Shown one piece after another: positions 11,627 to 24,061 of a stretch of 64,000 nt of DNA. Position 1 is the first letter of the stretch; each line of letters begins with the position of its first letter. Position numbers and translations under genes: made by a program. The notes under the pieces were generated by a model. The model was not told the DNA's origin. It was given only the letters and a program-made list of their open reading frames with translations, and ran no database searches. Origin of the DNA: Acephala macrosclerotiorum. Taxonomy: Eukaryota > Ascomycota > Leotiomycetes > Helotiales > Mollisiaceae. The stretch covers positions 251,758 to 315,757 of the forward strand of contig MU119236.1 in the NCBI GenBank assembly GCA_014904845.1, in the 5' to 3' direction.

Positions 11627-11988
11627 GTTAGATATTTTGCCTTGAATCCACGGAGAACTTTGGTTCGTTGCATGTGCTCGTTAAGTTTATGCGTATTGGT
11701 AAGCAGGAGGGAAGAAGCATCGCGACGACGGAATTCCGTCGTAGAACTTCTCGCCTAGAGCCCCTGACTAACCCGAAACAGATTCGCTTGGTGTCTCAGG
11801 GGGTACTGGCGAGTATCCGGGGTTAGTAATGATGTTTAAAGGAATTCATCTGCTAGCTGTGAAGCAGTTCACGGAACTCCGTGCTTGAAGAGCCTCACGG
11901 GAGATGGTAGACCTAATGAAATGATATAAATGAAGAGGGGTTCCCCTAAGAGAATCATCGTCAAACACACTCTTCATCACTGTTCAAA
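11627..11988. other. Shared 5' region, 362 bp
   Basis: The starts of the zinc-cluster regulator (minus) and the alcohol dehydrogenase (plus) face away from each other across this stretch, so it should hold both promoters. A TATA-like AAATGATATAAATG lies near 11918-11931, about 60 bp before the dehydrogenase ATG. The arrangement would suit a regulator and its target gene, which is inference. Confidence 0.45.
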
Positions 11989-13188
11989 ATGGCACAAATC
12001 ACAGACAACAAGGCGGCATGGATTCCATTTGAGAAGGCGAAATATTTGGAAGTTGGCCCTGGTCCAACTCCAGATCCTAGCGAGAATGAGGTTGTGATCA
12101 AGGTGGCATATGCAGCAGTCAATCCTTCCGATTATAAGGTAGATTCCTCGCCATCCACCAAGACCTCTCTCACTTGACCTGACTTGATGCTTCGGTACAG
12201 TTCCAAGACCACCCTTACTGGACAATACCATATCCATCTATTCTGGGCACCGATGTCGCTGGTACCGTCGCACAACTTGGCTCCGCCGTAACTCGATTCA
12301 AAATCGGTCAGCGAGTTATTGGACACTGCGACAGTATCCTAACCAAGAAGGCCGCCAATGCTGGTTATCAACTTTACTCGACCACTCGTGAGATTCTTGT
12401 CACCGAAGTTCCTGATTCGCTGCCATTGGCCAATGCTGCTGTGCTTCCTCTCTCAATCGACACGGCGGCAACGGGACTTTTCACCATGCTCAAACTCCCT
12501 TATCCATCTCTCGATCCGACGTCTGCAGGAAAGACTGTCTTGATCTGGGGTGGAAGTTCTTCTGTTGGCTCGTCGGCAATACAGTACGTGGACTTCCAAT
12601 GCTATTGCTATAGGAAGATACTGACATTCCCTTTAGATTGGCAGTCGCAGCTGGCTTGACAGTAGCCACTACTGCTAGTCCACACAATGAAGCCTATGTG
12701 AAGAGTTTGGGTGCGACATACTACTTTAATTACAAGGATCCCGATGTCGTCAAGAAGATCAGCAAAGTTCTCAAGACAGGTGATGTTATTTTTGACGTCA
12801 CTAGCACCGAAAGTTCGCAAAAAGCATGTGCAGAGCTTCTGAGTGGAATCGGTGGAGGACTGCTTCCTATTGTTCTTTTTCCTGTGATGACAAAATATGA
12901 CGATGTCGAAATAAAATTCAGTACGTCCCCAATCTCTTCTAATTCTTCATGACACTTGCTAACGAATGTGTAGCCAACGGACTCGACCCTGGATTTGTTG
13001 ATTTCGAACTAGGAAATTACATCTGGAAAATGTTCATCCCTCAAGCTTTGGCGACAGGAAAATTCCAAGCGAAGCCTGATCCATTGATTTTGGAAGGTGG
13101 ACTAGAGAGAGTTCAGGAGGGAATCGACATGCTAAGAAAGGGGGTTTCAGCGCAGAAGATTGTGATTGAAGTTGCAAAGCACGCATAA
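11989..13188 (+). CDS. Zinc-type alcohol dehydrogenase / enoyl reductase-like (MDR family)
   Basis: The model has four exons: 11989-12138, 12201-12583, 12637-12920 and 12974-13188, giving 343 residues. All introns are GT..AG and in phase. The N-terminal GroES-like half contains AAVNPSDYK and GTDVAGTV. The Rossmann half contains VLIWGGSSSVGSSAIQ, the nucleotide-binding loop, and ASPHNEAYVKSLGA. The catalytic zinc ligands of true alcohol dehydrogenases are not obvious, so it belongs with the fungal CipB-like or trans-enoyl-reductase-like branch that reduces enones or quinones with NADPH. No targeting signal is seen. It is divergent from the broken zinc-cluster regulator. The exact substrate cannot be read from the sequence. 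Confidence 0.9.
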
Positions 13189-13455
13189 GATTGTGGGAAT
13201 GCCACAGGAGTATTTCAAACATCTGAGAATAGTAGAAATACAGCCAGTTATTTCGCGCTGGAAAAGACCTGCATTCAACTTCAAATGATAAACTCCGTAC
13301 GTCATGCAACAAATCCAAAAACAATGACACCCAAATTATCAATGCACACGCCAAAAATGTTTCTCGAAAGTTCTGCATTTGAGGACTCGGACTTGGTTGG
13401 GGGTTGGGGGAGTTCCGAAGCATGATCTCCATTATCATCTGCTTTGGAGGGAATA

Positions 13456-14683
13456 TTAGTGATATCCCTCCTGGATAGATGCGCCGTCAGCTTGTACCAC
13501 AAGATGAAGTGAAGTAAGGGAGCTTACCTGAACGAAAGAGTTACGGAGAATCCTGAAATTCAACTCAGTAGCCAGGATCCGATGTGCCGCAGCCTTAGGA
13601 TGGAACACCGATCTCTGCTGCAACTTGTTCGTAATATCAACACTAGTCAACCCAGGAATTTGTTTTTCCACCGCAGCAATTCCCGGAACGGCAAGAATCG
13701 TGGTGAGATCGTTGAAAGACACATTTGGATCATTCGCTCCAATAGGATCCTCTGCATTTGCTGGCTCACAGAATCTCTTCCCCTCCAACAACCTGTCGAA
13801 GTCTACAAACTCCACTTCTGGCCCGCCGTTCGCGCAGATCACGTTCTCGATTCCGTTATTGACTTGCACTGTGAGATCGTTTGCGCGGAGACGGTTGCCT
13901 GCCGTCATATTTAGAGCTGCGAGTTCCGGGATGGGAAAGAAAGAGATGGAGTCACATGCATCGCCAAGTTCTGGCTCTGCAAAGAACTTGGGGTAGCCGG
14001 TGATGAAAATTCTCCCGTTTGGATTGAGTAGTTCGTGTTTGATGAGGGAGAGCTTCTGGGCGTATTTGTCCCAATTGAACTGATTCGCTACCTGAGCAAA
14101 CCCCTCATCGAAGGCCGTGTCGCAGATTCCTTAAAAGTCCTTGATGCCTTCTGCGAGTGTTGGATACACGCATGCTTCCTGGGACCCTGTTAGTTTATAG
14201 TGTCGCTAAGGGGTACGGTCTGCACACAGCGCTGTCAGAGAATCCAAAGTCATTTCCTCCAATGGTGAGTGTGATAAGGTCAAATTTCTTGCCGGTAAGC
14301 TTCGCTACTTGCCCGTCAATGTCGTCGAGGACATCGCCGGAGCAGGCCGTGAATTCAAAGCTCGGATGGTCGTCCACGAAAGGGTTCAGTTCGAGAAGTT
14401 GTGTTGGATATGACCCGTTCTGACGAGCACAAACAACTGCATCAGTTAGTAGCCAGTTCGAAATAAGGGTATATAGACTCAGCCACTTACTGTCAGACCC
14501 ATCCGCAGATTTGTTCAAGAAGAACCCGGAGCCAAGTCCGGCAGAGAAGCTATCTCCGAGGGCAGCATAGCTCTTAGGAAGGTTGAAAACACTTGGTTGG
14601 AGCGCTGTATTTGTGTGGATTAGAGTAGCAGAGACATAAGTCAAAAGGGAAAGTAGGGGAGAGAGATGAAGTAGCTTTGACAT
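13456..14683 (-). pseudogene. Secreted GDSL/SGNH hydrolase with an in-frame stop
   Basis: The ATG at 14683 begins a signal peptide (MSKLLHLSPLLSLLTYVSA). The exons are 14683-14491, 14436-14228, 14178-13528 and 13470-13456; the last intron (57 nt) is a multiple of three, so its retention would also stay in frame. Block I with the nucleophile Ser (ALGDSFSAG), block III (TIGGNDFGF) and a C-terminal FHPKAAAH with the catalytic His are all present. The family hydrolyses esters or lipids outside the cell. TAA at 14131-14133 (minus strand) sits in exon 3 between EGIKDF and GICDTAFDEG; both sides are well conserved in one frame and no in-phase intron removes it. A CAA or AAA codon changed to TAA is the simplest reading. 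Confidence 0.78.
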
Positions 14684-15922
14684 GATGTGGTGGCCGAAGG
14701 AAGACGAAGACAAATAAAATAACGGGAACAAGAAAAGAGAAAAGCTGAAACTATAAAAGAGTAGGTACAAGATGTCAGTTGTTGGAAGTTGATGCCAGTA
14801 TGCGGGGAGGGGGGCTGGATGGTTGATTATATAGTCGAAGAGACCTAATAGCCATTGGGTACAAAGTGCTCGCAAACGTCTGTTAGAAGATTGGCACATC
14901 AGAATTGGCAGAGGCGGATGCTTATGGCGCCGGAAGCTCAGCCGAAATAAAACATCTCCGGAGTTGACTCTGATAGCGGGAGGGTGTTGAATCGCCAAAC
15001 GGGTCCCTGACACGAAGAACTCAAAACGCGGGTGCGAACATGAACACAAAGCAAGCTTTAGATTTTGCAAACCTTTCGTGTGTGACTTCCGTGCTGTTTT
15101 CCTTTCTGTTTCATTCACTAAGCATATTCACAGTGTTTGCTGTGTACGTGTGTTGAATACGGGGTGCTTTTGATGGGACGGCGGTGAACCTGCTGTGCAA
15201 CTCGTATCGAGCCACCAGAAGTGCTAGCATTCTGCTTCAGCCAAAGGCGGCTACAACTGGTCCATTTGATATACAACTCAAGCCTACAGCTCAAATCTTG
15301 CCGGCTGTGATATCGGCCGACATAGAAATGGATTGAGGATATGCTTTGTCCAATGGCGATGAAGAGATAGGGAGAACTGAGTAAGATGCTGACCGCCAAG
15401 ATCTTGATGGCATTCAAGAGATCAGATGGTTTGTGACAGCGATCGCAGATCTGGGCAAGCGGTGGCTGGCTTATTACTGCCAAGTGTTTGCCACGAAACG
15501 GATCAAAATAGCAATACTACCCAAGTTCAACCAATTTGCCCTTTAAATTTTTCGCCTTGTGCCGTACTTGAAACCTTTGGTTGTGTAGTTTGAGGGGTTT
15601 AAGGCAAATGGCCTTATTGTGCCAAGCAAATCACTGGGCAAAATCACCTAACTCGGATCTGATTGGCTAGGCAAGGCTGAGACATTGGAAAAGCTGTGAA
15701 CAAGACCTGACTACCAGGCTAGGAGTTCAAAGTCCGCATTCTATAGTCTATGTCTATCGTGGCATCATCGCTCTATCATCTATGTGGGACCTCTGTCATC
15801 CACCCCTGGAAAATGTTGGGGGTAGCGTAGAGAACTGTTCCGTCTAAATTGTTCCGTGCGACCTGGGACATTACCTCAAGGCCCATTCTGCAAACACCTT
15901 CTATAGCCACATCTCTCCTGTT
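14684..15922. other. Intergenic, about 1.2 kb
   Basis: This is the 5' region of the GDSL gene and the 3' side of the inositol-phosphatase gene. Open frames upstream of the GDSL ATG, up to 15483, do not resemble protein. There is nothing else I can name. Confidence 0.5.
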
Positions 15923-16883
15923 CTAACTAGAATAATCTAACCTCCCTTCCCCAACCACCCCCCAAAACTCCTCCACAATCTCCTTCTGCCCACTTGGCGC
16001 GCCCCTAACTGCAAAATACTTCCTCCCCTCAATCGTCGGTTCCCAATCCCCAGGATTAGCAGAAACCATAATCCCTCCCGTCTCAACAAGTATACACCAC
16101 CCGGCACAAACATCCCAAGCCCAACATCCGCCTTCCCAATATGCATCAAGTTGTCCTGCCGCTACAGCAGCGAGGTTGAGAGCAGCGGAGCCCACGCAGC
16201 GGATTGAATGGACCATCGCTCCGCCGTTCTCTTTTGAGGCTGCGAGTTTGGTGAATACTTTTGCTCGAAGGTCGAAGTTGTTTCCTGTGCGGTCGGAGCC
16301 CCATTCTGCGCCAATGAGACAGGTGGAGAGGTCTTTCAATGGTTCGGGATCTTGCTTCAATGGCAACTTTTCTTTCGTCCCAAACCTCCCTCGTGTTAAG
16401 TACGCGCCTTGTCCTTTTATAGCGGTGTATAATTCGTCGAGGTAGGCGTTGTAGATGACGCCGATGACGGGGATTTTGTCCACAGCGAGACCGAGAGAGA
16501 TGCAGAAAGCGGGGAAGGCGTGGACGAAGTTTGTGGTGCCGTCGATGGGGTCGCAGATGAATGTTGGTTCGGCAGTCAATGTTTGGCCTGGGTAGTAGGT
16601 TTCTTCGCCGATGAATTGGAAGGTGGGGTAGGTTGAGAGGAGGCGGGTGTTGACCATCTTCTCGACAGCTTGGTCGGTTTCTGTTACGAGGTCTGCGGCT
16701 TGGGGGTTATTAGCATGGGAGTAGTTGATGAGAGTCCTGCGAGGGAGTGAGAGAGGGGTTGGTACAGTTCTTTTTGGTGCTGGAGGAGAGGTACGAGGGT
16801 GTTGCCGCGAGCATCATGTTGCCTGCCTCTTTTGCAACACTGACGAGGAGGTCATGTATCTCTTGGAGATTGAGGTTTGCCAT
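15923..16883 (-). CDS. Inositol monophosphatase family protein (QutG-like)
   Basis: The model has two exons, 16883-16766 and 16698-15923, giving 297 residues; the intron has donor GTACCA and a CTAAT branch-like site. The Mg-binding signature motifs of the family are all present: GEET, then CDPIDGTTNFVH, and WAWDVCAG near the C-terminus. Members remove phosphate from inositol monophosphates or related sugar phosphates; some fungal relatives (QutG) sit in quinate clusters, but no quinate genes are seen here. It is probably cytosolic. The start at 16883 gives the N-terminus MANLNLQEIHDLL, typical of the family; the frame is also open upstream but without resemblance. Confidence 0.93.
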
Positions 16884-17440
16884 TTCATAGAGCTGGAGGT
16901 GTTTGGGTGCGGCTTGGAGGTGGAGTGAGGTTCGAGTGGAGTGGCGGGGTAAAATCGAGCGAAGTCTTCGAGTCTTTAGAGAGAGGTGTAGAAAGCACGG
17001 GAGGTAAGAGGCGACAAAATATAGTTTCTTCGGAGGATTCCTTTCACAGCACGTCAATGATATGAAGAGAGGCTATGCGGAGAGTGAGGGAGATTGGGAA
17101 AGGAGTAAATACGAAGTGGTGGGGTTCTAAAGCTTTTATCGTTATCAGCACGTGCTGTCTCGGCTGGCGGATTGTGAAATGTCTCGGACCCTGACGGAAC
17201 GAGCAAACAAGGTTGGAGCTTGGGCATTAGGAAGATCGTACTGTGCACAATTAAGAATCTCCGCGAGTGGGGTACATAATGAACGAAAGAGAAGATCCAT
17301 TGTCATCAACTATGTGAAAGCCTCTCATAGCTCCCAACCCAGATATCAGCCTGGAAATTTTTCAGATCGAATTTAAAAACATCAAAGAAATGCCATTGTC
17401 CATTGAATACCCCATTCGCCAAACCCCAATGCTGCAAATC
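16884..17440. other. Intergenic, about 560 bp
   Basis: This is the promoter side of the inositol-phosphatase gene and the 3' side of the next minus-strand gene. No frame or repeat is supported. Confidence 0.5.
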
Positions 17441-18166
17441 CTACATATTCTCCCTAAACATCGACCGTCTCTCCGAAGGGCTCTCATTGCTATCCTGCGA
17501 CTTGTGCCCCTTTACATTCGTATTAATCGGTCTCGGGCTGACATCTCTCAAGCTGACATTGCTTGGTTCAGCCGCAGAGTCGTCGAAGGGGTTCTGTGCT
17601 GGCTTCCTTCCCATCTCCTCATCATATCTTCTATCCAATCCTGCCTGACTTGCTCCAATGTATGGTTCCGGTTCTCTGCTCAAGCTTCTTCCTCTCTCCG
17701 CTCCGAATCCTGGCGGTGCCACCCCAGGTGTTGGTGCAAGTCGATCGTGATGTAGACCTAGCTCCTGCTCCTCGTAGTATCCTCCTGGCCCGTAGGCATC
17801 TGCCTCTGTTCCTACTCTCGCATCCCAGGCATCATCAGGATCTAAAGGTCCAAATCCGCGATTGCTGGCTCGTCCACGCACATTGCTGCTGAGAGGTTCT
17901 TCGTATGCGCCACCCGCAGATCGATTGTTGCGATTCTTGAATGAGCCCACCTTATCTTTGACCCATCCTATGATTCCGCCGCTCGCAGGACCAGGTGCGC
18001 CGTATTGTTCTGTTCGTTGGAAGGGGTTGTAGGAGGAGAGTGTGGGTTGTGGTAATCCGAGTCGTCGGGCGCGCAGGTGGGTGTAGATGATCCAGCCTGC
18101 GACTCCGAAGATGATTAGGAAGAGGACGATGATGAAGAAGGCCCCAAGGCCGGATACGTGTGCCAT
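17441..18166 (-). CDS. Conserved fungal single-pass membrane protein
   Basis: This is a single exon of 241 residues. An N-terminal hydrophobic helix (residues about 8-28, ending in GWIIYTHLRARRLGLP) is followed by a long polar tail rich in Gly, Tyr, Arg and acidic residues. The tail includes KNRNNRSAGGAYEE and RGFGPLDPDDAWDARVG, which I remember from single-copy proteins in many moulds. Databases often label these acid-phosphatase-like, but no phosphatase motif is visible and I do not support that name. The topology suggests a short exposed N-terminus and a large cytosolic disordered tail. Function is unknown. Confidence 0.8.
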   Translation of the reverse strand: MAHVSGLGAFFIIVLFLIIFGVAGWIIYTHLRARRLGLPQPTLSSYNPFQRTEQYGAPGPASGGIIGWVKDKVGSFKNRNNRSAGGAYEEPLSSNVRGRASNRGFGPLDPDDAWDARVGTEADAYGPGGYYEEQELGLHHDRLAPTPGVAPPGFGAERGRSLSREPEPYIGASQAGLDRRYDEEMGRKPAQNPFDDSAAEPSNVSLRDVSPRPINTNVKGHKSQDSNESPSERRSMFRENM

Positions 18167-19729
18167 TATGAGGTGATGTTTTCTTTGTGGTGCTGTCGCC
18201 AGGTGTCGGCGATGAGCTGATGTTGGAAGCAGATGCTTTGTGTTGGTGCAGTCTTATCTTGATGAAGGATCATCGAAGTTCCCGGTCTGGCCGACGTCAC
18301 AGGTCAATCATCCGAAAGAGGTCACGTGCGCTTACTTTTGTCTTCGAGGATTCAGCTTTTGTCTCAGCGCCAAAGATGACAATTTGCTATGTATAGCTAG
18401 ATGCCACAAAGAGGGAGTGATTGCTGAACAAAAGCCAGATATATGAGTGAGCAAACATATAATCCTGGCAATGTTTCTGCTGTTAGAATGAATTCTTTTT
18501 GTACGAGTTAGTGGTCAAGTTCAGCGAAGCTAGGGTGCCTTACCTTCGAGGTATCAATATGAAAAGACGGCTGACTCTCCCTCAACCTTTGGCATGTCTT
18601 TCCAGACAGCCAACACCTTGAGACCTAGACTTCTTCGATTCTTGAAATATCACTTTCTGGCTTCTCTCCAGCTGGTCGTATGGACCATTTTGAGTTTTTT
18701 CCTGGATTGGATTGTGTCTAGGTTCTGCTGCATATCCTAAGAGAGATAATCTCAAAGATAGAGTAGCCCGAGGAGACGTTTGCAGCACGTGATGTCCATT
18801 TTTCCAAATTCCTCGAAGTGATTCAAGATGAGCTGTTACTCTTCAAATGGGTACCCGTGGTTTGATAATCAGTCTATTTTGCGTCGTTCATAAAGGTACT
18901 GTAATTACTAAAGCGTGAATGATTGAGGCAAGACTCCAGAACTCGTAACACGAAACCTCATCCACATTTTAATCGTATTGTAAAGGGAGATTTCAAAGAT
19001 ACAGAGGTTCTATTAAACTGAATGAAATTTGGGGTGGAAATTGTAAGGGAAGCCCAAACAGAAAAGCAGAGCAACTCTCCAGTCCATGACCACTTGACTG
19101 GATGTACGAGGGGGAACAATACATCTGGAAGAATCCCCGATGCTACAGACTCGAAAAGAAAATGAACTGGAATGAAACCTCTCTCATCTTAACTTTCTTT
19201 ACAAAATGAATGAGTGGAATTTCTTACAACTGTGTACCACACCGATAGCATAGATAGCCGCTGCAGTGTCAAGGGGGAAAATATGCTGTGCGGCTATGGC
19301 GGAAGCCATGACTCTCTTCTCGTAATCTTTCGATCAGATAAGACGGATCTCCCCATTTTTCCGCCCACTGATGGTCGAGGCGCTTCCCGAAGCAGATTCG
19401 CTGACAGGAGATAGTGGTGGCACTGCTGAACCATGCACGACTTGCACGCAGAAGATAGCCTTCCCGAGGTGCGCAAAACAGGAAAATTTAGAACTTGACA
19501 TAAGAGTATCATACCGCAAGTCGATGATTTGTACACATACCCGACGTCTCGAGTCACTTCATTGCCTCGATTTGCAGTGCTGCCATTGCTTTTTCCAGCT
19601 CACCGTAGGCATCAAATCGCTCGGAAATCCTTCCCACCTTGGCGGGACGATGAATGAGGGGCTGAAATCGGCCCAGCAAAACCACCCGCCAGACACCTGC
19701 TTCGTTCTTCCCCCTGGCTGCAGTTGCAG
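18167..19729. other. Intergenic, about 1.56 kb
   Basis: This region lies between the small membrane protein (divergent) and the OPT transporter. It is long enough for two promoters. Only scattered short open frames occur; none is convincing. Confidence 0.5.
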
Positions 19730-22700
19730 ATGACAACCCCCCACGGGCGATCCACATCCATCCCTCGACGCGACCATGCGCACAGTTCTATAGAAGGCAG
19801 AGATATCCCACTCTCTGCCCTACCTTCGAATGGCCACGGTCATGACTCACGCCACCACGAACTCGAAGAAGACGAAGACGAAGAACTTGATCCCGATTCT
19901 GACGCTGCTCTCCTCCGCAGACATATCCGGGACAGCGCCGACGATGCAGACGAGACCCAAACCGAGTACATAAGTCCCATTCGACGAATACTAGGACTAA
20001 TGTCCAAGGCACCTCTCTTTCTGCGGTCATCGCCGGGCTTTGGTACTGGGTCATACGGTGCCGTACCGATTGGGGCATCGACGGAGAATAGCGATGACGA
20101 GGATACCGATGATGGCAGACGGCCACAGAAGAGGAAGAAGGCATCCGGCTTGAGGAATGCAATCAGCTCGACCACGCCTGGTGCGGAGAGCTCGGGAAGC
20201 ACGAGGCGAAGACAGTCAAATGCCAGACGGCGGCCATCTGCGGAGGTGGATGTAGCCGAGGATATTGGTTTGGATAGCAGATTCAGTGGTGGAGGAATAC
20301 CCATACCGAACGATCAGTCCTCAGATCCAGACTCTCCAGACGATACCTCCGAAGAAGCCATTGACGATACACACAATGAGGAAGATCCGCCAGACAATTC
20401 TCCATACCCCCAGGTCCGGGCCTCGGTCTCTGCAGTAGATAATACAGCTTTGTCGATAAATACGCCTCGAATGTGGACATTATCCACCATATTCTCTATC
20501 CTCGGATCATCCTCGAATCTTTTCTTTTCGTTACGATACCCCAGCGTTTCCATTACACCAGTTATAGCGTTGTTACTTACACATCCACTCGGTCTGCTTT
20601 GGGACCGACTCCTCAAACGGGCGGATGATCCCGACGAGGAATTCATAGACGGCGTTATCAGCCCAACAGCCTCGAACGATGCTACGAATTACGACTCACA
20701 TGAAATACACAGGAAGGGGACGGATACCAAGGCCAGGAGATTACGGTTATGGCTGGCGCAAGGCAGGTGGAACGAAAAGGAGCACAGTTGTGTGTACATC
20801 AGCAGCAATGTCTCTTTTGGCTTTGCATTTGCTACGGATGTTATTGTGGAGCAGACCCAGTTCTACAATCAGAAAGTCAGCATTACTTATCAGCTGCTGC
20901 TCATCCTCTCGACCCAGATCCTCGGATATACCTTTGCTGGTTTGACTCGGAGGTTTCTGGTTCGTCCAGGAGGGATGATCTGGCCTGGGACATTGATGTC
21001 TGCGGCAATGTTTACGACTCTACACAAGGAGGAGAATACAGTGGCCAACGGGTGGAAGGTTACTAGATGGAAGTTCTTCTTCGTGGTCTGGCTTTCCTCG
21101 TTCATCTTCTACTTCCTCCCTGGACTCCTCGCACCAGCATTGAGTTACTTCAATGTCATTACCTGGTTTGCGCCGGACAATGTCATTGTGGCGAATTTGT
21201 TTGGTGTGTCTTCTGGACTTGGTTTGTTTCCAGTAACCTTCGACTGGGCCCAGATTGCGTACATCGGTTCGCCACTCCTGACTCCTTTCTGGGCTGCCAT
21301 GAATGTGGTTGGAGGACTGGTGATTGTCATGTGGATTATCGCCCCCATTGCATATTACACGAACATTTTCTTCTCATCATATATGCCAATTCTTTCATCC
21401 GCAGTATTCGACAACAGAGGAGACATCTACGATGTTAGCAAGATTTTGACTCCAGAATTTCTGTTCGATCGGGAGGCATACCAGAATTACAGCCGAGTTT
21501 TCCTCCCAATCACATACGTCTTGAGTTATGGTCTGCAATTTGCAGCTCTTGCATCTCTCTTGACACATACAGCTTGTTGGCATGGCAAGGATATTTGGAA
21601 ACAATGGAGACGATCATTGAAGGAGGTCGAAGGGGAGACGAAAACGGCATACAAACCGTTGACCAATGGGGCTGCTTCAAGCAACGGCAATGGGAGACTT
21701 CGATTACAGAGGTCTGATTCGCACATGGAGAATATCATCAGTCAAGAAGATGTTCACAATCGTTTGATGAGGAGATACAAAGATGCGCCATTGAGCTGGT
21801 ACTTGCTTACATTCGTGAGCATGACGGCGGTGGGCATCTTTGTGGTAGAGTAGTGAGTCTCCAATAATTTTTCGTGATTATTATATGCTGACCCATTGCA
21901 GCTATCCTGTCCATCTTCCTTGGTATGGACTACTCCTCGCTCTCGGCATTTGCTCGATCCTGTTCATCCCAATTGGAATTGTCATGGCCATCACAAATCA
22001 ACACAGCAGCATTTATCTCATCTGCCAACTTGTCTGCGGCGCCGTCTTCCCTGGCCGCCCAGTCGCAAACATGGTTTTCGTCACATATGGCTACATTTCA
22101 TCCGCTCAAGGCATCAAGTTTTCTTCCGATCTTAAACTCGGCCACTACATGAAGATCCCACCGCGAATCCTTTTCTCCGTCCAAATGGTAGCCACCATCA
22201 TCTCCTCCGTCACTCAAATCGCAGTCCTTAACTGGATGTTCGCCAATGTCCCAAATATTTGCACACCGCAAGCAGTCAACGGCTTCGTTTGCCCCATTGC
22301 TCGCGTCCATTTTAACGGCAGCATTCTATGGGGTGTAGTAGGACCAGGCGAGTTCTTCGGCAAGAATGCAACATATCACATCCTAGTCTGGTGTTTCCCC
22401 ATCGGTGCCATCGCGCCCATCATTCTCTGGCTCTACGCAAGAAACAAGAAAGGCAACATTGTCCGAAAAATCAACCTCCCCGTTCTCTTCGGCTCCCTCT
22501 CCTGGATCCCTCCTGCTACAGGCCTCAACTTTTCGGTCTGGGCGCTCGTCTGCTATCTCTTCAACTACCAGATCAAGAATCGTGCCACAGCTTGGTGGGC
22601 TAAGTACACGATGACATTGAGCGCGGCGCTAGATTCTGGCCTGGCGTTTGGGCTGGTCGTGGTGTTCTTCGGGTTCGTGTATCCGGGGTGGATGGAGGGT

Positions 22701-22805
22701 TTTAAGTGGTGGGGAACGGAGATCTTTAAGAGGGGGTGTGATTGGAATGCTTGTCCATATATGACAGTGGAGAACGGGAGTCATTTTGGTCCGGATACTT
22801 GGTAG
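19730..22805 (+). CDS. OPT-family oligopeptide/metal-chelate transporter
   Basis: The model has two exons, 19730-21852 and 21902-22805, giving about 1008 residues; donor GTGAGT joins VVEY to YPVHLPWYG. The first 245 residues are low-complexity and hydrophilic, with an acidic patch (ELEEDEDEELDPDSD) and Arg/Ser-rich stretches that look like a cytosolic regulatory tail. After it come at least 12 hydrophobic segments with family features such as FGFAFATDVIVEQTQFYNQ, TFDWAQIAYIGSPL and GRPVANMVFVTYGY. OPT proteins import oligopeptides, glutathione or siderophore-type chelates with protons at the plasma membrane. The sequence is intact. The substrate cannot be inferred. The ATG at 19730 is used because the preceding TTG is not a normal start. 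Confidence 0.93.
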
Positions 22806-24061
22806 TGATGTGTATCTGGGAGCTGTTGCATTTACTGGAGCTTGTAGATGTGGTTGAGAGGAATTGCGGTGTCCTAGCAAAAATAAGACTTTTTAGACTA
22901 CCGTGGCATTGTTTCATAGGCTTGCGTGTGTCTTCTTTCTTATTGTTTTGCAATGTTCCCTCACTCGCGGGATATGTTTCCCCTTTTCTCGGGCCAAAAT
23001 AAAGTCTCGGATCGCCTCGCTAAAGTGGAAGTGAAATAGGGGCCTCTTCGGGGTACCGTGCTCTGGAACTTTGGTGGTTAAAGCGGCTTCGGGCTAGTGG
23101 TCGCCAACTCTTCAGCATTTTCAGCGCACAACCTTCTTTCTTCCTTCACAACAAAAGCTACATCACGAGTCCTTCTCTCAACACCACATTCCTAATGAAG
23201 CCGTTAGCCCCTACAACAGTAGTCTGAATTTTGTCAGCCTCGAAATTCGATGGAGGCCACGTCGACATCCTTCTAGAGTCTTTCAGCCTTTGACTCGGGG
23301 GGCAACGAAACCATTCTATCTCAGCATTCGGCTAAATGGCGACCGAGTTTCACATCTGTCTTTCAAGCCAAGCACACGACTGCCTCTTTCCAAACCGTTT
23401 TTATTCAACCTAAATGAGACACTCTTTATCGGAAGACACCCTCGATTCAATACATCATTACCAGCCGACCAGAGAGTTCCGGCTGTCTGGCTTTATCCAT
23501 AACTCCCGCCCAACGCGGCATCTCAAGACAGGACCTGCAACTGCATCGTTCAATGTACCCCGATTGCTGTGAATATGAAAGCTGAGCACGATCTTGTTTC
23601 TTCCCATTCAAAAGATGATCCACTGCCACTCCAGCCGTGTCAGCTGCTTCGCTACCATATCGTCGATGCCCGCTTCTGATCATCTCCAAGGCGTCCAGAG
23701 CCTGATCTGTCGTGGATCCTCATATATTAGAAAGAACAGTAGGCCTTTGGTACTCTTGAACCTTGCTCGCAAACATGCATGTTGAAATTTGTTTCATTGT
23801 CCTGAGTCTCTCATGACATGTACAACCATCTGCCGATGCTCCAGTCGGAGCAAACATTTGTTAGGAAGCAGTCTTCCTTCTCAGCCTCGTGTACCGTTTC
23901 TCATATACCAGCAATTTGTGTGCTTGGGTCTGGTAAAATTGTTCGGATCCTCGGCACCCAGACTTTATTACTGTCCCTTCTTCAATTCACGTTTTCCCCC
24001 GTGTCGAGCTTTTCTTCACGTCGCAAAACTCTTCATCACACTTCTAAGGTTTCTTTTTTCG
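22806..24061. other. Intergenic, about 1.25 kb
   Basis: No supported gene is present. The last 300 bp before 24062 are rich in CT, typical of upstream regions. Confidence 0.5.

Noticed and set aside
11339..11758. Plus-strand 139-codon frame
   Set aside because: It is the shadow of the zinc-cluster gene on the other strand, whose fingers and splice sites are clear.
13471..13527. Missing intron near the GDSL C-terminus as a lesion
   Set aside because: The 57-nt intron is a multiple of three and has normal ends, so either form gives the same terminal residues.
15118..15483. Minus-strand frame with a CDRCHKP piece suggesting a zinc-binding protein
   Set aside because: A single Cys pair and no further domain; no support from splicing or neighbours.
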